Positions 16,536 through 25,680 are shown, numbered from the stretch's first letter. The stretch: DNA of 64,000 nucleotides from Thermanaeromonas toyohensis ToBE (GCF_900176005.1 NZ_LT838272.1:949587-1013586); one strand, 5' to 3'. Numbers and translations: made by a program. The notes: generated by a model not told the origin, from the letters alone.

Positions 16536-18592
16536 ATGGATTCAATATGTCCCAGTATTTAAGCCTTTTCTTGGATGAGGCCGAGGAGCAGCTCCAACAG
16601 CTCGATGAAGCCATAGTCCTTTTGGAGCAGGAACCTAGCAACCGCGAGCTATTAAACAAGATCTTTCGTATAGCCCATACTTTAAAGGGTTCTTCTGCCT
16701 CCATGGGCTTTGAGAAAATGGCTACCTTAACCCACCGGATGGAAAGTGTTCTGGATGCTTTACGTCAAGGTAAATTAGCGGTTACCCCTACCATTGTGGA
16801 CCTCCTTTTAGCCTGTCTGGATAAGCTTAAGGAGCTTAAAAATGAGTTATCTCAGGGCCAGGAGGGGGAAGTAGATACCGGGGGTTTAGTCCAGCGCCTA
16901 GAGGAAATCCTGGCTGGAGGATTAATTCAGGAGGAGGCTGTAGAGCCCTCGCCCTTTGAGCGTCCTTTAGAACTAGATGATGTGGAAGAGAACGTTATCC
17001 GGGCAGCCGAAGTACGGGGCTGGCGGGCTTACGAAATTAGAGTGGAGCTAGAGCCCGATTGCCGGATGAAGGGAGCCCGGGCCTTTTTGGTTTTCAATAA
17101 CCTAAAAGATTTGGGTGAGGTCATCAAAAGCGAGCCCCATACCCAAGAATTAGAAGCAGAGAAATTTGAAAATACTTTCCGGTTGGCCTTCGTTAGTAAG
17201 GAAGATCCCGACACCCTGGCTAATGTCATTAAGTCCATTTCAGAAATAAGGGAAGTTACTGTACGGCCTATCGTATTAGAGGAAGATCAGGTGCTAGCTC
17301 CTCAGGCCACCTCTGGACCTAGCCCCTCCCGGACTTTAGCGGTTGAGGAACCTTTACTTAAGCGGGGGATGGAACGTCGGGTTACCCAGACGGTAAGGGT
17401 AGATGTGCAGCGCTTGGAATCTTTAATGAATCTGGTGGGGGAGCTGGTGATAGATCGTACCCGCCTAGCTGAAGTGAGTAACAATTTGAGGAGTCGTCTA
17501 GGTAATGAAGAGCTAGTGGAGACTTTAGATGAAATTTCTACGCATATAGGTCGTATAACCTCGGAACTCCAGGAAGAGATCATGAAAGCCCGTATGTTCC
17601 CCATTGACCAGGTCTTTAACCGTTTCCCCCGTATGGTACGGGATCTAGCCCATAAGGCAGGAAAAGAGATCGAGTTCATTGTGGAGGGACGTGAAACGGA
17701 ACTTGACCGTACGGTTATAGAGGAGATAGGTGACCCCCTCATCCATCTTTTGCGCAACGCCATAGATCATGGAATCGAAAGCCCGGAGGAAAGGGTGCGC
17801 CTGGGTAAGCCGCGTTATGGCACTATTATACTCAAGGCCTTCCATCAGGAAAACCAAATAGTTATTACAGTGCAGGATGATGGCCGGGGTATGGACCCTG
17901 AAGCTTTAAAACGGCGGGCTATAGAACAGGGCCTTTTGACCCCAGAGGCTGCTACTAGACTTACGAAGCGCGAGGCGCTAGATCTTATTTTTCTTCCTGG
18001 GTTTTCTACTTCCGAACGGGTAACTGATGTTTCTGGCCGTGGCGTAGGCATGGATATTGTGAAAGCGCACTTAGAGAAAATAAATGGTACTATCGATATC
18101 CAGACTACTCCTGGTGTTGGTACCTGCTTTACTATTAAGCTACCCTTAACCCTAGCTATTAACCGTTCTCTCTTGGTAACCTTGGAGGACCAGGTTTATG
18201 CCCTTCCCCTGGCTAACGTGGTGGAAATAATAGAGGTGGAGCCCCAGCAGGTCCGGCGTATCCAACAACAGGAGGTAGTAGTATTAAGGGGCCAGGTTTT
18301 ACCTTTGGTCCATTTGGCTAGGGCTTTAGGCATAAAGAGAAATTATCGTTTTGGTACCCATAAGACGGCAGTGGTTATTGTGGGACTGGCTGAAAAAAGG
18401 GTGGGCTTCATAGTCGATACCTTAATAGGAGAACAGGAGATCGTGATTAAATCCTTGGGTAATTATATAGGCAAGATACCCGGCATTGCGGGAGCCACTA
18501 TCATGGGGGATGGCCGTGTAGCTCTGATCCTTGATGTGCATAGCCTCTTAAGCCTTTTGGAAACGGAGGCCGAGAGCGCCCTTGCTAGCTAG
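16532..18592 (+). CDS. cheA: Chemotaxis histidine kinase CheA
   Basis: 686 residues with the full domain order: HPt with phospho-acceptor His49 in AHTLKGS; a CheY/CheB-binding P2 domain (about 150-255); dimerisation helices (about 290-355); an ATPase domain with N box LLRNAIDHGIESPEER and G boxes (DDGRGMD, GRGVGMDIV); and a C-terminal CheW-like regulatory domain. It autophosphorylates under receptor control and donates phosphate to response regulators, none of which (CheY, CheB receiver) is encoded within the window. It starts inside the cheW stop codon. Confidence 0.96.
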   Translation: MNGFNMSQYLSLFLDEAEEQLQQLDEAIVLLEQEPSNRELLNKIFRIAHTLKGSSASMGFEKMATLTHRMESVLDALRQGKLAVTPTIVDLLLACLDKLKELKNELSQGQEGEVDTGGLVQRLEEILAGGLIQEEAVEPSPFERPLELDDVEENVIRAAEVRGWRAYEIRVELEPDCRMKGARAFLVFNNLKDLGEVIKSEPHTQELEAEKFENTFRLAFVSKEDPDTLANVIKSISEIREVTVRPIVLEEDQVLAPQATSGPSPSRTLAVEEPLLKRGMERRVTQTVRVDVQRLESLMNLVGELVIDRTRLAEVSNNLRSRLGNEELVETLDEISTHIGRITSELQEEIMKARMFPIDQVFNRFPRMVRDLAHKAGKEIEFIVEGRETELDRTVIEEIGDPLIHLLRNAIDHGIESPEERVRLGKPRYGTIILKAFHQENQIVITVQDDGRGMDPEALKRRAIEQGLLTPEAATRLTKREALDLIFLPGFSTSERVTDVSGRGVGMDIVKAHLEKINGTIDIQTTPGVGTCFTIKLPLTLAINRSLLVTLEDQVYALPLANVVEIIEVEPQQVRRIQQQEVVVLRGQVLPLVHLARALGIKRNYRFGTHKTAVVIVGLAEKRVGFIVDTLIGEQEIVIKSLGNYIGKIPGIAGATIMGDGRVALILDVHSLLSLLETEAESALAS

Positions 18593-19265
18593 TCAGTCTC
18601 CGGTGTATCCTCCAGGCCAAGAAGGGCGCTGCACCAATGTAGCTGGACACGGGGAAGGGGAACGACCCTGGGAGCGAAAGGTGGAAGTGGTGGCCATAGG
18701 TACTTCCACTGGGGGGCCTGCGGCTTTACAGGTTATATTGAGCCGCTTACCGCGTAATCTTGCGGCCGGTGTTCTTATCGTACAGCATATGCCTTCTGGG
18801 TTCACAAGTTTTCTAGCCAGAAGGCTAAACGAAGTTTCACCTTTAGAGGTAAAGGAGGCTGAAGGTGGGGAGATCATCCGTCCCGGCCTGGTGCTTTTGG
18901 CTCCCGCAGGCCAGCAGATGTTAGTAGAACTGCGGCAGGGTCAGCCCTGTGTTCTTTTGACTTCCGAAAGCCCCCTCCCTACACCTTTTCACCCCTCCTT
19001 CGATGCCCTTCTTTTCACCTTGGCCCCTATTTATGGCTCCCGCTGTCTGGCAGTGGTGCTTACGGGTATGGGCCAGGATGGTGTACGGGGCCTTAAGGCC
19101 CTTAAAGCAGCTGGTGGATTTGTTTTAGCCCAGGATCAAGCTACCTCTGTAGTTTACGGTATGCCCCGGGCTGCTGTAGAAGCCGGGGTAGTGGATAAGG
19201 TTTTACCCCTTGAGGAAATACCCCGGGCTATAGTGGAGCTAGTGGGCCTTAAGGAATTGCCTTAA
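18582..19265 (+). CDS. cheB: CheB-type methylesterase lacking a receiver domain
   Basis: 227 residues from a TTG start that overlaps cheA by 11 bases. It carries only the methylesterase domain: the active-site Ser in GTSTGG, His in VQHMP and Asp in GMGQDG are all present. The usual N-terminal receiver of CheB (about 130 residues) is absent. A GTG at 18681, preceded by GGGAG at 6-base spacing, would give a 194-residue protein beginning at the domain edge and may be the true start. The role would be demethylation or deamidation of chemoreceptor glutamates. No cheR is visible in the window. Confidence 0.85.
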   Translation: MLASQSPVYPPGQEGRCTNVAGHGEGERPWERKVEVVAIGTSTGGPAALQVILSRLPRNLAAGVLIVQHMPSGFTSFLARRLNEVSPLEVKEAEGGEIIRPGLVLLAPAGQQMLVELRQGQPCVLLTSESPLPTPFHPSFDALLFTLAPIYGSRCLAVVLTGMGQDGVRGLKALKAAGGFVLAQDQATSVVYGMPRAAVEAGVVDKVLPLEEIPRAIVELVGLKELP

Positions 19266-19329
19266 GCTCTTAGGTTATTCTTTAGGGTGGGAAGTACTTG
19301 TCCTAGTTTCATATAAGGTGTAAGGGTGC

Positions 19330-19356
19330 TTAAGTTTTTTCTTGGGTTACCGATAA
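19330..19356 (+). promoter_or_regulatory. Sigma-28 (FliA/SigD)-type promoter of flgM
   Basis: TTAA, 15-base spacer, ACCGATAA, close to the Bacillus SigD consensus TAAA-N15-GCCGATAT. It would start transcription about 30 bases before the GTG of flgM and lies inside the longer alternative reading frame, arguing against that longer start. Confidence 0.6.
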
Positions 19357-19400
19357 TTCGTTATGAATATGCTGGTTGGGGGTATTCTGGGGGTGAGAAG

Positions 19401-19679
19401 GTGAAGATACAGGGTCAAGGTCCCATAAATTTAACCCCCTTACTTAATGGGTATATCCGTCAAGTTAAAACAGGTGAGCCGGGGAAGCAGGAGACTTTGG
19501 ACCGTGCCGATATCTCTTCTGCTGCTCGCTTTTTAAGGGAGCTTCTACAACGGAGTGCGGAGCTGCCTGAAGTTCGTGAGGCTAAGGTGGGGGAGTTAAG
19601 GGCCCGTATTCTCTCTGGCACTTATCATGTATCCTTGGATGACCTAGTAGATAGCATCTTACGCGAGCTTAAGTCGTAA
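19401..19679 (+). CDS. flgM: Anti-sigma-28 factor FlgM
   Basis: 92 residues from a GTG preceded by GGGGGTGAGAAG. The FlgM core is plain: DRADISSAARFLRELL, then LPEVREAKVGELRARILSGTYHVSLDDLVDSIL, the sigma-28-binding C-terminal helices. A longer frame from 19326 would add 25 residues (LKFFLGLPIIRYEY...) unlike any FlgM and would contain the sigma-28-type promoter, so it is rejected. FlgM holds FliA inactive until the hook is complete and it is exported. A promoter of its own target sigma gives negative feedback, as known in Bacillus subtilis. Confidence 0.9.
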   Translation: MKIQGQGPINLTPLLNGYIRQVKTGEPGKQETLDRADISSAARFLRELLQRSAELPEVREAKVGELRARILSGTYHVSLDDLVDSILRELKS

Positions 19680-19739
19680 AAAGTAGTTTTAATGTGTATC
19701 AGTAGGCTCTAAGGGGAAGGAAAACATCCTTTATCTCCA

Positions 19740-20510
19740 CTAGATATAATACTCTACTTCTTCTGTGGGTTTTAGCTTTAGCTCTGTATATACCTGTTCG
19801 CGTACCTTGATAAAATCATAGGCTGTTCTATCCCGCGGGTAGCCCAAGGGTACAGGTAGGATGGTTTTTATCCGTCCTGGATGAGGAGACATGATTATTA
19901 TCCGTTCTGCTAGGTAGACGGCCTCCTCGAGATCGTGGGTTACGAAAACTATGGTTGGTCGCCTTTTAAGCCACAACCGGATGAGCTCTTCCTGAAGCCT
20001 AAAGCGGGTGAAGGTGTCCAGGGCGCCAAAGGGTTCATCCAGGAAAAGGATTTCAGGCTCTACCGCTAAGGCCCTGGCGAGGGCTACGCGCTGTTGCATC
20101 CCACCTGAAAGCTCGTGGGGATAATGATGTTCAAAACCTTCTAATCCCACCAGGCGGACCATCTCGCGTGCTCGTTTTTCCCTTTCCGGCCGGGGAACCC
20201 CTTTAACCTCTAGACCAAAGCCCACATTACCTAATACAGTGCGCCAAGGGAACAGGCCGTAGCTTTGAAAGATGGCTATATTTCGTGGGTCGGATCCAGT
20301 TACAGGCCTACCATTAATTAGCACCTCGCCAGAGCTAGGCCGTTCGAAACCGGCTAAAATGTTAAGGAGAGTCGATTTGCCGCAACCGCTGGGCCCTAGG
20401 ATACAGGCGAATTCTCCTGAACCAATATTTAAGGAAATATCGCGGAGGGCGGTTATCTTTTCCGCCCGCCCGCTGTTATATACTTTGGATACACCCTGTA
20501 CCACTATCAT
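19740..20510 (-). CDS. ABC transporter ATP-binding protein (SsuB/TauB/NrtD family)
   Basis: 256 residues. Walker A GPSGCGKST (39-47), signature LSGGMQQRVALARAL, Walker B EILFLDEPFGALD and the switch histidine in VFVTHDLEEA are complete. The ATG overlaps the permease stop by 4 bases (ATGA); a start 15 bases further upstream (20525) is possible. It energises the transporter made with the two genes upstream on this strand. The family imports nitrate, taurine, aliphatic sulfonates, thiamine precursors and similar small compounds. Confidence 0.92.
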   Translation of the reverse strand: MIVVQGVSKVYNSGRAEKITALRDISLNIGSGEFACILGPSGCGKSTLLNILAGFERPSSGEVLINGRPVTGSDPRNIAIFQSYGLFPWRTVLGNVGFGLEVKGVPRPEREKRAREMVRLVGLEGFEHHYPHELSGGMQQRVALARALAVEPEILFLDEPFGALDTFTRFRLQEELIRLWLKRRPTIVFVTHDLEEAVYLAERIIIMSPHPGRIKTILPVPLGYPRDRTAYDFIKVREQVYTELKLKPTEEVEYYI

Positions 20511-21244
20511 AAAGCCTGCCCCCATCTTCGCTTAATATATCTTTCTACCCACCAGATGGTGCGATCCAGAAGAAGCCCCAACGTCCCTATGGTAAGGATG
20601 CCAGCCAGTACAAGCTCAGTGCGCAAAGAATTGCGGGCATCAACTATAAGAAAGCCTAAGCCTGAACGGACTCCTAACATTTCGCCTGCCACTAAGAAAA
20701 CCCAAGCAGAACCTAAGGCCAGGTGTAACCCCATGGCGATATGAGGGAAGGAAGCGGGAATCACCACCTTAAGCAGGATGTCCTGCTGGCTTGAGCCGAA
20801 GTTTTTGGCTACCTTCAGATAAAGGGGATGCACTTGCTTTACTGCAGCTTGGCTTGCAAGGAGCAGGGGGAAAAAGGCAGCTATAAAGATTATAATTACG
20901 GCTGGAAGTTCCCCTATGCCGAACCAAAGGGCTATCAAAGGGAACCACGCTATAGGAGAGATGGGCCGGAGGAGCTGGATTAAGGGATCGACGGCAGCCC
21001 CTATCTTACGGTACCACCCTAGGACCAGGCCGCAAGGAATAGCCACTAGGGCGGCCAGAAGATAGCCGGTAAAGAAGCGGAGGAGGCTTGCGGATATATG
21101 CATAAGCAGTTGCCCACTTAATATACCCTGCCCTAGGCTTTGGGCAACCTGTAAGGGTGGCGGGAAGAGGTAGACAGGATATATCCCGCTCCAAGCCACC
21201 AGTTGCCATATAATGATAACTCCAGCTATTAATAGGATGGCCAT
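20507..21244 (-). CDS. ABC transporter permease (SsuC/TauC/NrtB family)
   Basis: 245 residues with about six membrane helices and the EAA loop contacting the ATPase (KNFGSSQQDILLKVVIPASFPHIAMGL). It shares one base with the end of the substrate-binding protein gene and four with the ATPase gene, so the three are tightly coupled. Confidence 0.92.
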   Translation of the reverse strand: MAILLIAGVIIIWQLVAWSGIYPVYLFPPPLQVAQSLGQGILSGQLLMHISASLLRFFTGYLLAALVAIPCGLVLGWYRKIGAAVDPLIQLLRPISPIAWFPLIALWFGIGELPAVIIIFIAAFFPLLLASQAAVKQVHPLYLKVAKNFGSSQQDILLKVVIPASFPHIAMGLHLALGSAWVFLVAGEMLGVRSGLGFLIVDARNSLRTELVLAGILTIGTLGLLLDRTIWWVERYIKRRWGQAL

Positions 21245-22239
21245 TACTTCACCCCTCGGTAGGCTTGGGTGATGAAAGAGGTATCTACAAGGGTGTCTAA
21301 GTTAACAGGGTGAGCTAATAGACTTCCCTTCTTACCTTCCCAGGGCAGCTCGATAAGGGCATTTTGTAAAGCTTCAAGTTCTTCTTTTGAGGGAGTAAGA
21401 TTGCTATAGGATATCCAGGATAAAGACTTTTCCCATAGCGGGCGTTCTATAGCTAGATATTTTTGTGCTATTTCTATAGCTTGATCTTTGTTTTTCTCGA
21501 CGAAATTTCCCGCTTCAACTAAGGCAGCCACTATTTGTTTTACTGTCTCAGGATTAGCCTCAACAAACTTAGAGTTCATCACCAGGCCGCAGCAGATCCA
21601 GTTGGACCAGATGTCTTGGGCTCGAAGCAGAACTTGGCCGGTACCGGAGGTTACGGAACGGGCGCCGAAAGGCTCGGCTACGATATAGGCTGCTATTTCC
21701 TTTCGAGCCAAGGCGGCCGGCATTTCCGGCGGGGCCATTTCTACTTTTTCTACCGCATTGTAATCTAGCCCCGCTTGGGTTAACGCCCGGTAAAGAAGGA
21801 TATTATGGCCTGAAAGGCGGTGGGGAATGGCTACACGTTTTCCTTTAAGCTGAGACACCGAAGAGATTTCTTTAGCCGCCACCAGGACATCCCCATTCCG
21901 GTGGCTTAAACTTAAGATTTTCAGCGGAACACCGCGTTCGTACCCTACGAGGGCTAGTTCTAGCATGGTAATGGCGCCTTGGATCTGCCCCGAATTTAAA
22001 GCCTCAGTCAGTTCTGGCCAGGAGCTGAACCTTACCAGCTCTAACTTAAATCCCTCAAACTTTCCCGCCTTTAAATTGTCAGCCACGATCAAGGGTAGAG
22101 AATGAGTGATGGGTAGGTACCCAAGTTTGATTATCTTAGTTCGCTCATTAATTTGCTCACCTTCTTTTTTAATGCCGCATCCGGTAAAAAGAGTTAAAAA
22201 GAGGACCAAACTAATTAAAAGATTATACCGCCACCGCAT
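21244..22239 (-). CDS. ABC transporter substrate-binding lipoprotein (NMT1/SsuA-like)
   Basis: 331 residues. The signal peptide ends in the lipobox LFTGC with Cys21 as lipid anchor. The mature part is a periplasmic-binding type II fold of the NitT/TauT class: KLGYLPITHSLPLIVADNL, GQIQGAITMLELALVGYERG, LKGKRVAIPHRLSGHNILL, AYIVAEPFG. The ligand is unknown. A tandem Cys pair (WICCGLVM) lies in the second lobe. It sits 34 bases after cooS on the same strand, in one apparent operon with cooS and cysK, which suggests a nutrient tied to CODH or sulfur metabolism; that is inference. Confidence 0.88.
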   Translation of the reverse strand: MRWRYNLLISLVLFLTLFTGCGIKKEGEQINERTKIIKLGYLPITHSLPLIVADNLKAGKFEGFKLELVRFSSWPELTEALNSGQIQGAITMLELALVGYERGVPLKILSLSHRNGDVLVAAKEISSVSQLKGKRVAIPHRLSGHNILLYRALTQAGLDYNAVEKVEMAPPEMPAALARKEIAAYIVAEPFGARSVTSGTGQVLLRAQDIWSNWICCGLVMNSKFVEANPETVKQIVAALVEAGNFVEKNKDQAIEIAQKYLAIERPLWEKSLSWISYSNLTPSKEELEALQNALIELPWEGKKGSLLAHPVNLDTLVDTSFITQAYRGVK

Positions 22240-22273
22240 CCTCTATCTTCCCTCCGTCCTTCTTTTAGAAGCT

Positions 22274-24244
22274 TTACTTCCACCCTAGAGACCAGCGCTG
22301 ACGCTTAATATGCATTTTGATAGCTTGAGCGGCTAGTTCAGGGTAAGGTTCAGTGAAAATCTTGGCGCCTAGGAGTTCTTTAAGATCTTCCCCGGCGAAA
22401 AAGTCAGTTACCTCAGTACTGCCACGGTCTAGATCGTCTATGCTGGTGGCTTCCTCCCGCAGGGAGGGTAAGGGTACGGGGAGCGGGCCAGGAAAGCCTA
22501 TGAAGTTGCTTATTCCGTGGGTTAGGAAGCTCACCCCTTGTCCTACTGTTTTTTCATTCCCTGGTTCTGGCCCTACGAAAGCCAGGGGCATCTGGGCTAG
22601 AGGGGCACCGGTGGCCTGAGCTACAGTGAAGAATAACCGTAAGGTCCTGGTGTTATCTACGCACCCACCCACAGCTAGAACAGGAGGTATCCCTAACTCC
22701 CGGCACACCCTCTTTAACCCTGGCCCAGCTAAATTGGCTGCCTCGGGGTCGCACAGGCCAGCATTGAGCAGGGCGTGGGAGCAGCAGCCGGTAGTAGTTA
22801 CCAGGATATCGCCTTCGATCAATTTGCGGGTTATAGTTACGTGGCTATGTTCATAGGGCACTTTTGGTGTATTGCAGCCCACTACAGTGGCTAGCCCTTT
22901 GATAGTACCCTCCTTAAGGAGACGGGCTATTTTGTCTTCTCCCCCGAATCTTTCTAGGATGGCTTCCAGGCTCCAGCCAACGAGGGCTTGTGTAGTTGAA
23001 GAGGGAATGAAGATTTTGTTCCGGTCCCGGCGGGCGTATGCCTCGATGGCTAGCCTAGCTACCTGTAGGGCGTCTTTATCTAATGTTTCCGGTCTTTCCG
23101 GATCGAAGGGGATATGAACTGCGCCAGGTATACGGTTGGATGGGCAAGTAGTGATTATCTGAGTGCCGAAGCAGTCAGCTACGATCTTTAATCCAGGGAT
23201 AACACACTGCATGTCTACTATGACTGCATCGACAGCTCCTGTACCTAGGGCTAATTCCTGGCCCATTATGTTGGTTACGGTGGGTATCCCGTAACGGGCA
23301 AGCAACTCGTCTCCTGTACAGCACATCCCGCCTACTACGATCCCCTTGGCCCCTACCTTATGGACCAACTCTTTTATCTCCGGTGTATTAAGTTTTTCCA
23401 AGACCTTCTCTACCATCACTGGGGAATGGCCGTGGAGGAGAATATTTACGTGATCCGCTTTTAGTACCCCATAATTAACCCGGGCCAGCTTAGGCTCTGG
23501 TATTCCGAAGAGTATTTCGGTGGCTAAGGAGGAGGTGAAAAGGGTGGCATAGCAATAGGCCAGGGCTGAGCGCAGTTCCTGGACAGCCATTTCCTTCCAG
23601 TCCGTACAGCCACCCAAGGTAGTCATATGTAGAGCTTCCAACACTTCATAAGCTCCGGAGCGGGGGAGGACCCCTAGACGGCGCCAAATTTCTTTCCTGT
23701 CCTCCGGTGCATAAGCTTCAAGCAAGCGTAAGGGTTGCCAGGTAAGGCGGCCTAGGTCTTCCAGAAGTACGAAGGCAACCTTGAGGGCGGCTTCTTTAAG
23801 GTTATCCCGGCTGCAGTTTAAGCCCAGCTTATCCACCAGTTCCCATACCCTGGTTTCTCCCTTTATAGGAAGGTTCGCCCGGCCTTCAGCTGCGGCTATG
23901 ATACTCAAGATAACTTCATGGGCATGGCGCCAGTGGGCGGCTAGCCCAGCTACCAGGGCCCTTAAAATGTTGGCCATGACAATGGCGTTTTCATCCCGGC
24001 CGCAGATACCGCGGCGCGCTTTGGCAGTGATACGGCAGGGGCCCCATTGGCACATCCGGCAACAAAGGTTCCTGAGGCCGTAACCGCACTGGGGCTGTTG
24101 CTTTTCGAAGCGGTCCCACAGGTTTTCAATTTTTAAGTCAGCCATATGCTCTAAAAGATCTCGAGTGGCAGGATTGGGCGTTAAAGTTAAAACTTCTTCT
24201 TTTCCGGGCATTTCGGCGTTAAGCTGGGGGTAAGGATATTTCAT
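22274..24244 (-). CDS. cooS: Anaerobic Ni-Fe carbon monoxide dehydrogenase catalytic subunit
   Basis: 656 residues, close to the 620-640 typical of CooS. Cluster ligands are intact: D-cluster Cys53 and Cys61; B-cluster Cys62, Cys65, Cys70 and Cys81; C-cluster residues in LHGHSPV (His), VGMCCTGDE, DMQCVIPG, VVGCNTPKVP, TTGCCSHAL and VGGCVDNTR; and the catalytic lysine region NEKTVGQG. It oxidises CO to CO2 or the reverse with ferredoxin. No acetyl-CoA synthase, cooF ferredoxin or nickel-insertion cooC gene is adjacent, so this is a stand-alone CODH. It follows cysK by 29 bases and precedes the ABC transporter. Confidence 0.95.
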   Translation of the reverse strand: MKYPYPQLNAEMPGKEEVLTLTPNPATRDLLEHMADLKIENLWDRFEKQQPQCGYGLRNLCCRMCQWGPCRITAKARRGICGRDENAIVMANILRALVAGLAAHWRHAHEVILSIIAAAEGRANLPIKGETRVWELVDKLGLNCSRDNLKEAALKVAFVLLEDLGRLTWQPLRLLEAYAPEDRKEIWRRLGVLPRSGAYEVLEALHMTTLGGCTDWKEMAVQELRSALAYCYATLFTSSLATEILFGIPEPKLARVNYGVLKADHVNILLHGHSPVMVEKVLEKLNTPEIKELVHKVGAKGIVVGGMCCTGDELLARYGIPTVTNIMGQELALGTGAVDAVIVDMQCVIPGLKIVADCFGTQIITTCPSNRIPGAVHIPFDPERPETLDKDALQVARLAIEAYARRDRNKIFIPSSTTQALVGWSLEAILERFGGEDKIARLLKEGTIKGLATVVGCNTPKVPYEHSHVTITRKLIEGDILVTTTGCCSHALLNAGLCDPEAANLAGPGLKRVCRELGIPPVLAVGGCVDNTRTLRLFFTVAQATGAPLAQMPLAFVGPEPGNEKTVGQGVSFLTHGISNFIGFPGPLPVPLPSLREEATSIDDLDRGSTEVTDFFAGEDLKELLGAKIFTEPYPELAAQAIKMHIKRQRWSLGWK

Positions 24245-24273
24245 GGCCTAATTCCTCCGTTGTATAGAAGAGG

Positions 24274-25200
24274 TTATGCTCCTTGAAAGAGTTGCGTGGA
24301 GAGGTAGCGCTCGCCAGTATCGGGAAGCACCACCACTATTCTTTTACCAGCGTTTTGAGGCCTCCTACCCACTTTTAGCGCAGCGTAGGCAGCAGCTCCA
24401 GCCGAGATGCCCACTAGCAACCCTTCTTCCCGGGCCAGGCGGCGGGAGGTTTCCATGGCTTGCTCGGAAGTCACCTGGATGATCTCATCTATAACATCTA
24501 GGTTGAGGATTTCAGGGATGAATCCTGCCCCTATACCTTGTATCTTGTGCGGACCAGGCATACCACCAGACAAGACTGGAGATTCCGCTGGCTCCACAGC
24601 TATGATCTGTACCGAGGGGTTGCGTTCCTTAAGTACTTCCCCTACTCCAGTGATGGTGCCTCCTGTACCTACGCCACCTACGAAAATGTCCACCCGGCCT
24701 CCTGTATCAGCCCAGATCTCTTCAGCAGTGGTCCGGCGGTGGATGGCCGGATTGGCGGGATTGCGGAATTGCTGGGGTATAAAGGATTTCGGATATTCCT
24801 TGGCCAGCTCATAAGCTTTACTTACAGCACCTTTCATCCCTTCCGACCCAGGGGTAAGGACCAGTTCGGCCCCGAAAGCCTTAAGAAGGTTACGGCGCTC
24901 GATACTCATAGTCTCCGGCATGGTAAGTATAAGCTTATATCCCTTCACTGCGCAGACAAAGGCTAAAGCGATCCCTGTGTTGCCGCTGGTGGGTTCGATG
25001 ATGACGGTGTCCTTGTCTATGAGTCCCTGCTCTTCTGCCGCTTCGATCATGGCCAGGCCTATCCGATCTTTAACGCTGCTTAGGGGATTGAAGGATTCTA
25101 GTTTGGCGATTATTTCAGCACCTGTGTTGTTTATCCTGTTCAGGCGAACTAAGGGGGTGCGGCCGATGAGTTCAGTGATGTTGTTATAGATCCTTTCCAT
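24274..25200 (-). CDS. cysK: Cysteine synthase A (O-acetylserine sulfhydrylase)
   Basis: 308 residues. The PLP lysine is Lys44 in [11 protein letters not shown]; the substrate loop TSGNTG and the phosphate-binding [12 protein letters not shown] are present. It makes cysteine from O-acetylserine and sulfide. A GGGAGG lies before the ATG. It is the first gene of a transcript continuing into cooS and the ABC transporter, headed by a strong promoter with a leader of about 130 bases. No cysE is visible next to it. Confidence 0.94.
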   Translation of the reverse strand: MERIYNNITELIGRTPLVRLNRINNTGAEIIAKLESFNPLSSVKDRIGLAMIEAAEEQGLIDKDTVIIEPTSGNTGIALAFVCAVKGYKLILTMPETMSIERRNLLKAFGAELVLTPGSEGMKGAVSKAYELAKEYPKSFIPQQFRNPANPAIHRRTTAEEIWADTGGRVDIFVGGVGTGGTITGVGEVLKERNPSVQIIAVEPAESPVLSGGMPGPHKIQGIGAGFIPEILNLDVIDEIIQVTSEQAMETSRRLAREEGLLVGISAGAAAYAALKVGRRPQNAGKRIVVVLPDTGERYLSTQLFQGA

Positions 25201-25340
25201 GATATGGGCCTCCCTATCTCAAGATTTTGTTTAGAGCTTTTAACTTGATTAGATTTGATTAAAGTTGGCGGGCTGGATTAAACTTAGTGCAAGTTTCTAG
25301 ATAAAACCGACCGGAATACTTATAATTAGTCTTTAAAGAT
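25201..25340 (-). other. Leader of the cysK operon
   Basis: About 130 transcribed but untranslated bases between the predicted transcription start near 25334 and the cysK ATG. I find no T-box, SAM or cobalamin riboswitch signature, and no convincing terminator hairpin. It may hold a sulfur-regulator operator, but no consensus could be assigned. Confidence 0.3.
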
Positions 25341-25369
25341 ATTTTAAATTCCAGGAGCGGGGCTGTCAA
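25341..25369 (-). promoter_or_regulatory. Sigma-A-type promoter of the cysK-cooS-ABC operon
   Basis: Read on the minus strand: perfect TTGACA, 17-base spacer, TAAAAT (5 of 6). The following genes on this strand are separated by at most 34 bases or overlap, so the promoter probably serves all five. Confidence 0.7.
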
Positions 25370-25523
25370 GAGTATAGGCTAATAAAGCAGAGCTTTCCTT
25401 AGCGCGCAGGCCTGCCTACGTTAACGCACCATAATAATAGACCCTATTGCCAAAGAGGAATTAGCAGATATATGTCGAACTTCCAAGTATAAGGGTAAGA
25501 AATCCATCTCCCCAGAAAGGAGG

Positions 25524-25680
25524 GTGGACATACTGAACTTTAGGCCTTACCGGTGGGTATCCTTTAGGTATAAACCTTATTATTGGCTAGAGTATGCTTA
25601 CCGTGCTTATAGCCACCGGCCACTGGTGCAAAAGAAATATATCTGGAAAAAATACGTTTTAACAAGGGAGGGGAAACAGG
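25524..25680 (+). other. Possible Tyr/Arg-rich small ORF with orphan ribosome-binding site
   Basis: A perfect AAAGGAGG (25516-25523) has no ATG, and its only near GTG is immediately adjacent. The frame after it (GTG, or ATA/CTG 6-9 bases on) encodes a basic, very tyrosine-rich stretch (RPYRWVSFRYKPYYWLEYAY) that then runs into the next gene in another register. It could be a real short peptide with a rare start, a degraded gene, or chance. Confidence 0.2.

Noticed and set aside
25201-25340. Sulfur riboswitch or T-box in the cysK leader
   Set aside because: No SAM-aptamer core, T-box sequence or terminator/antiterminator pair could be found by eye.
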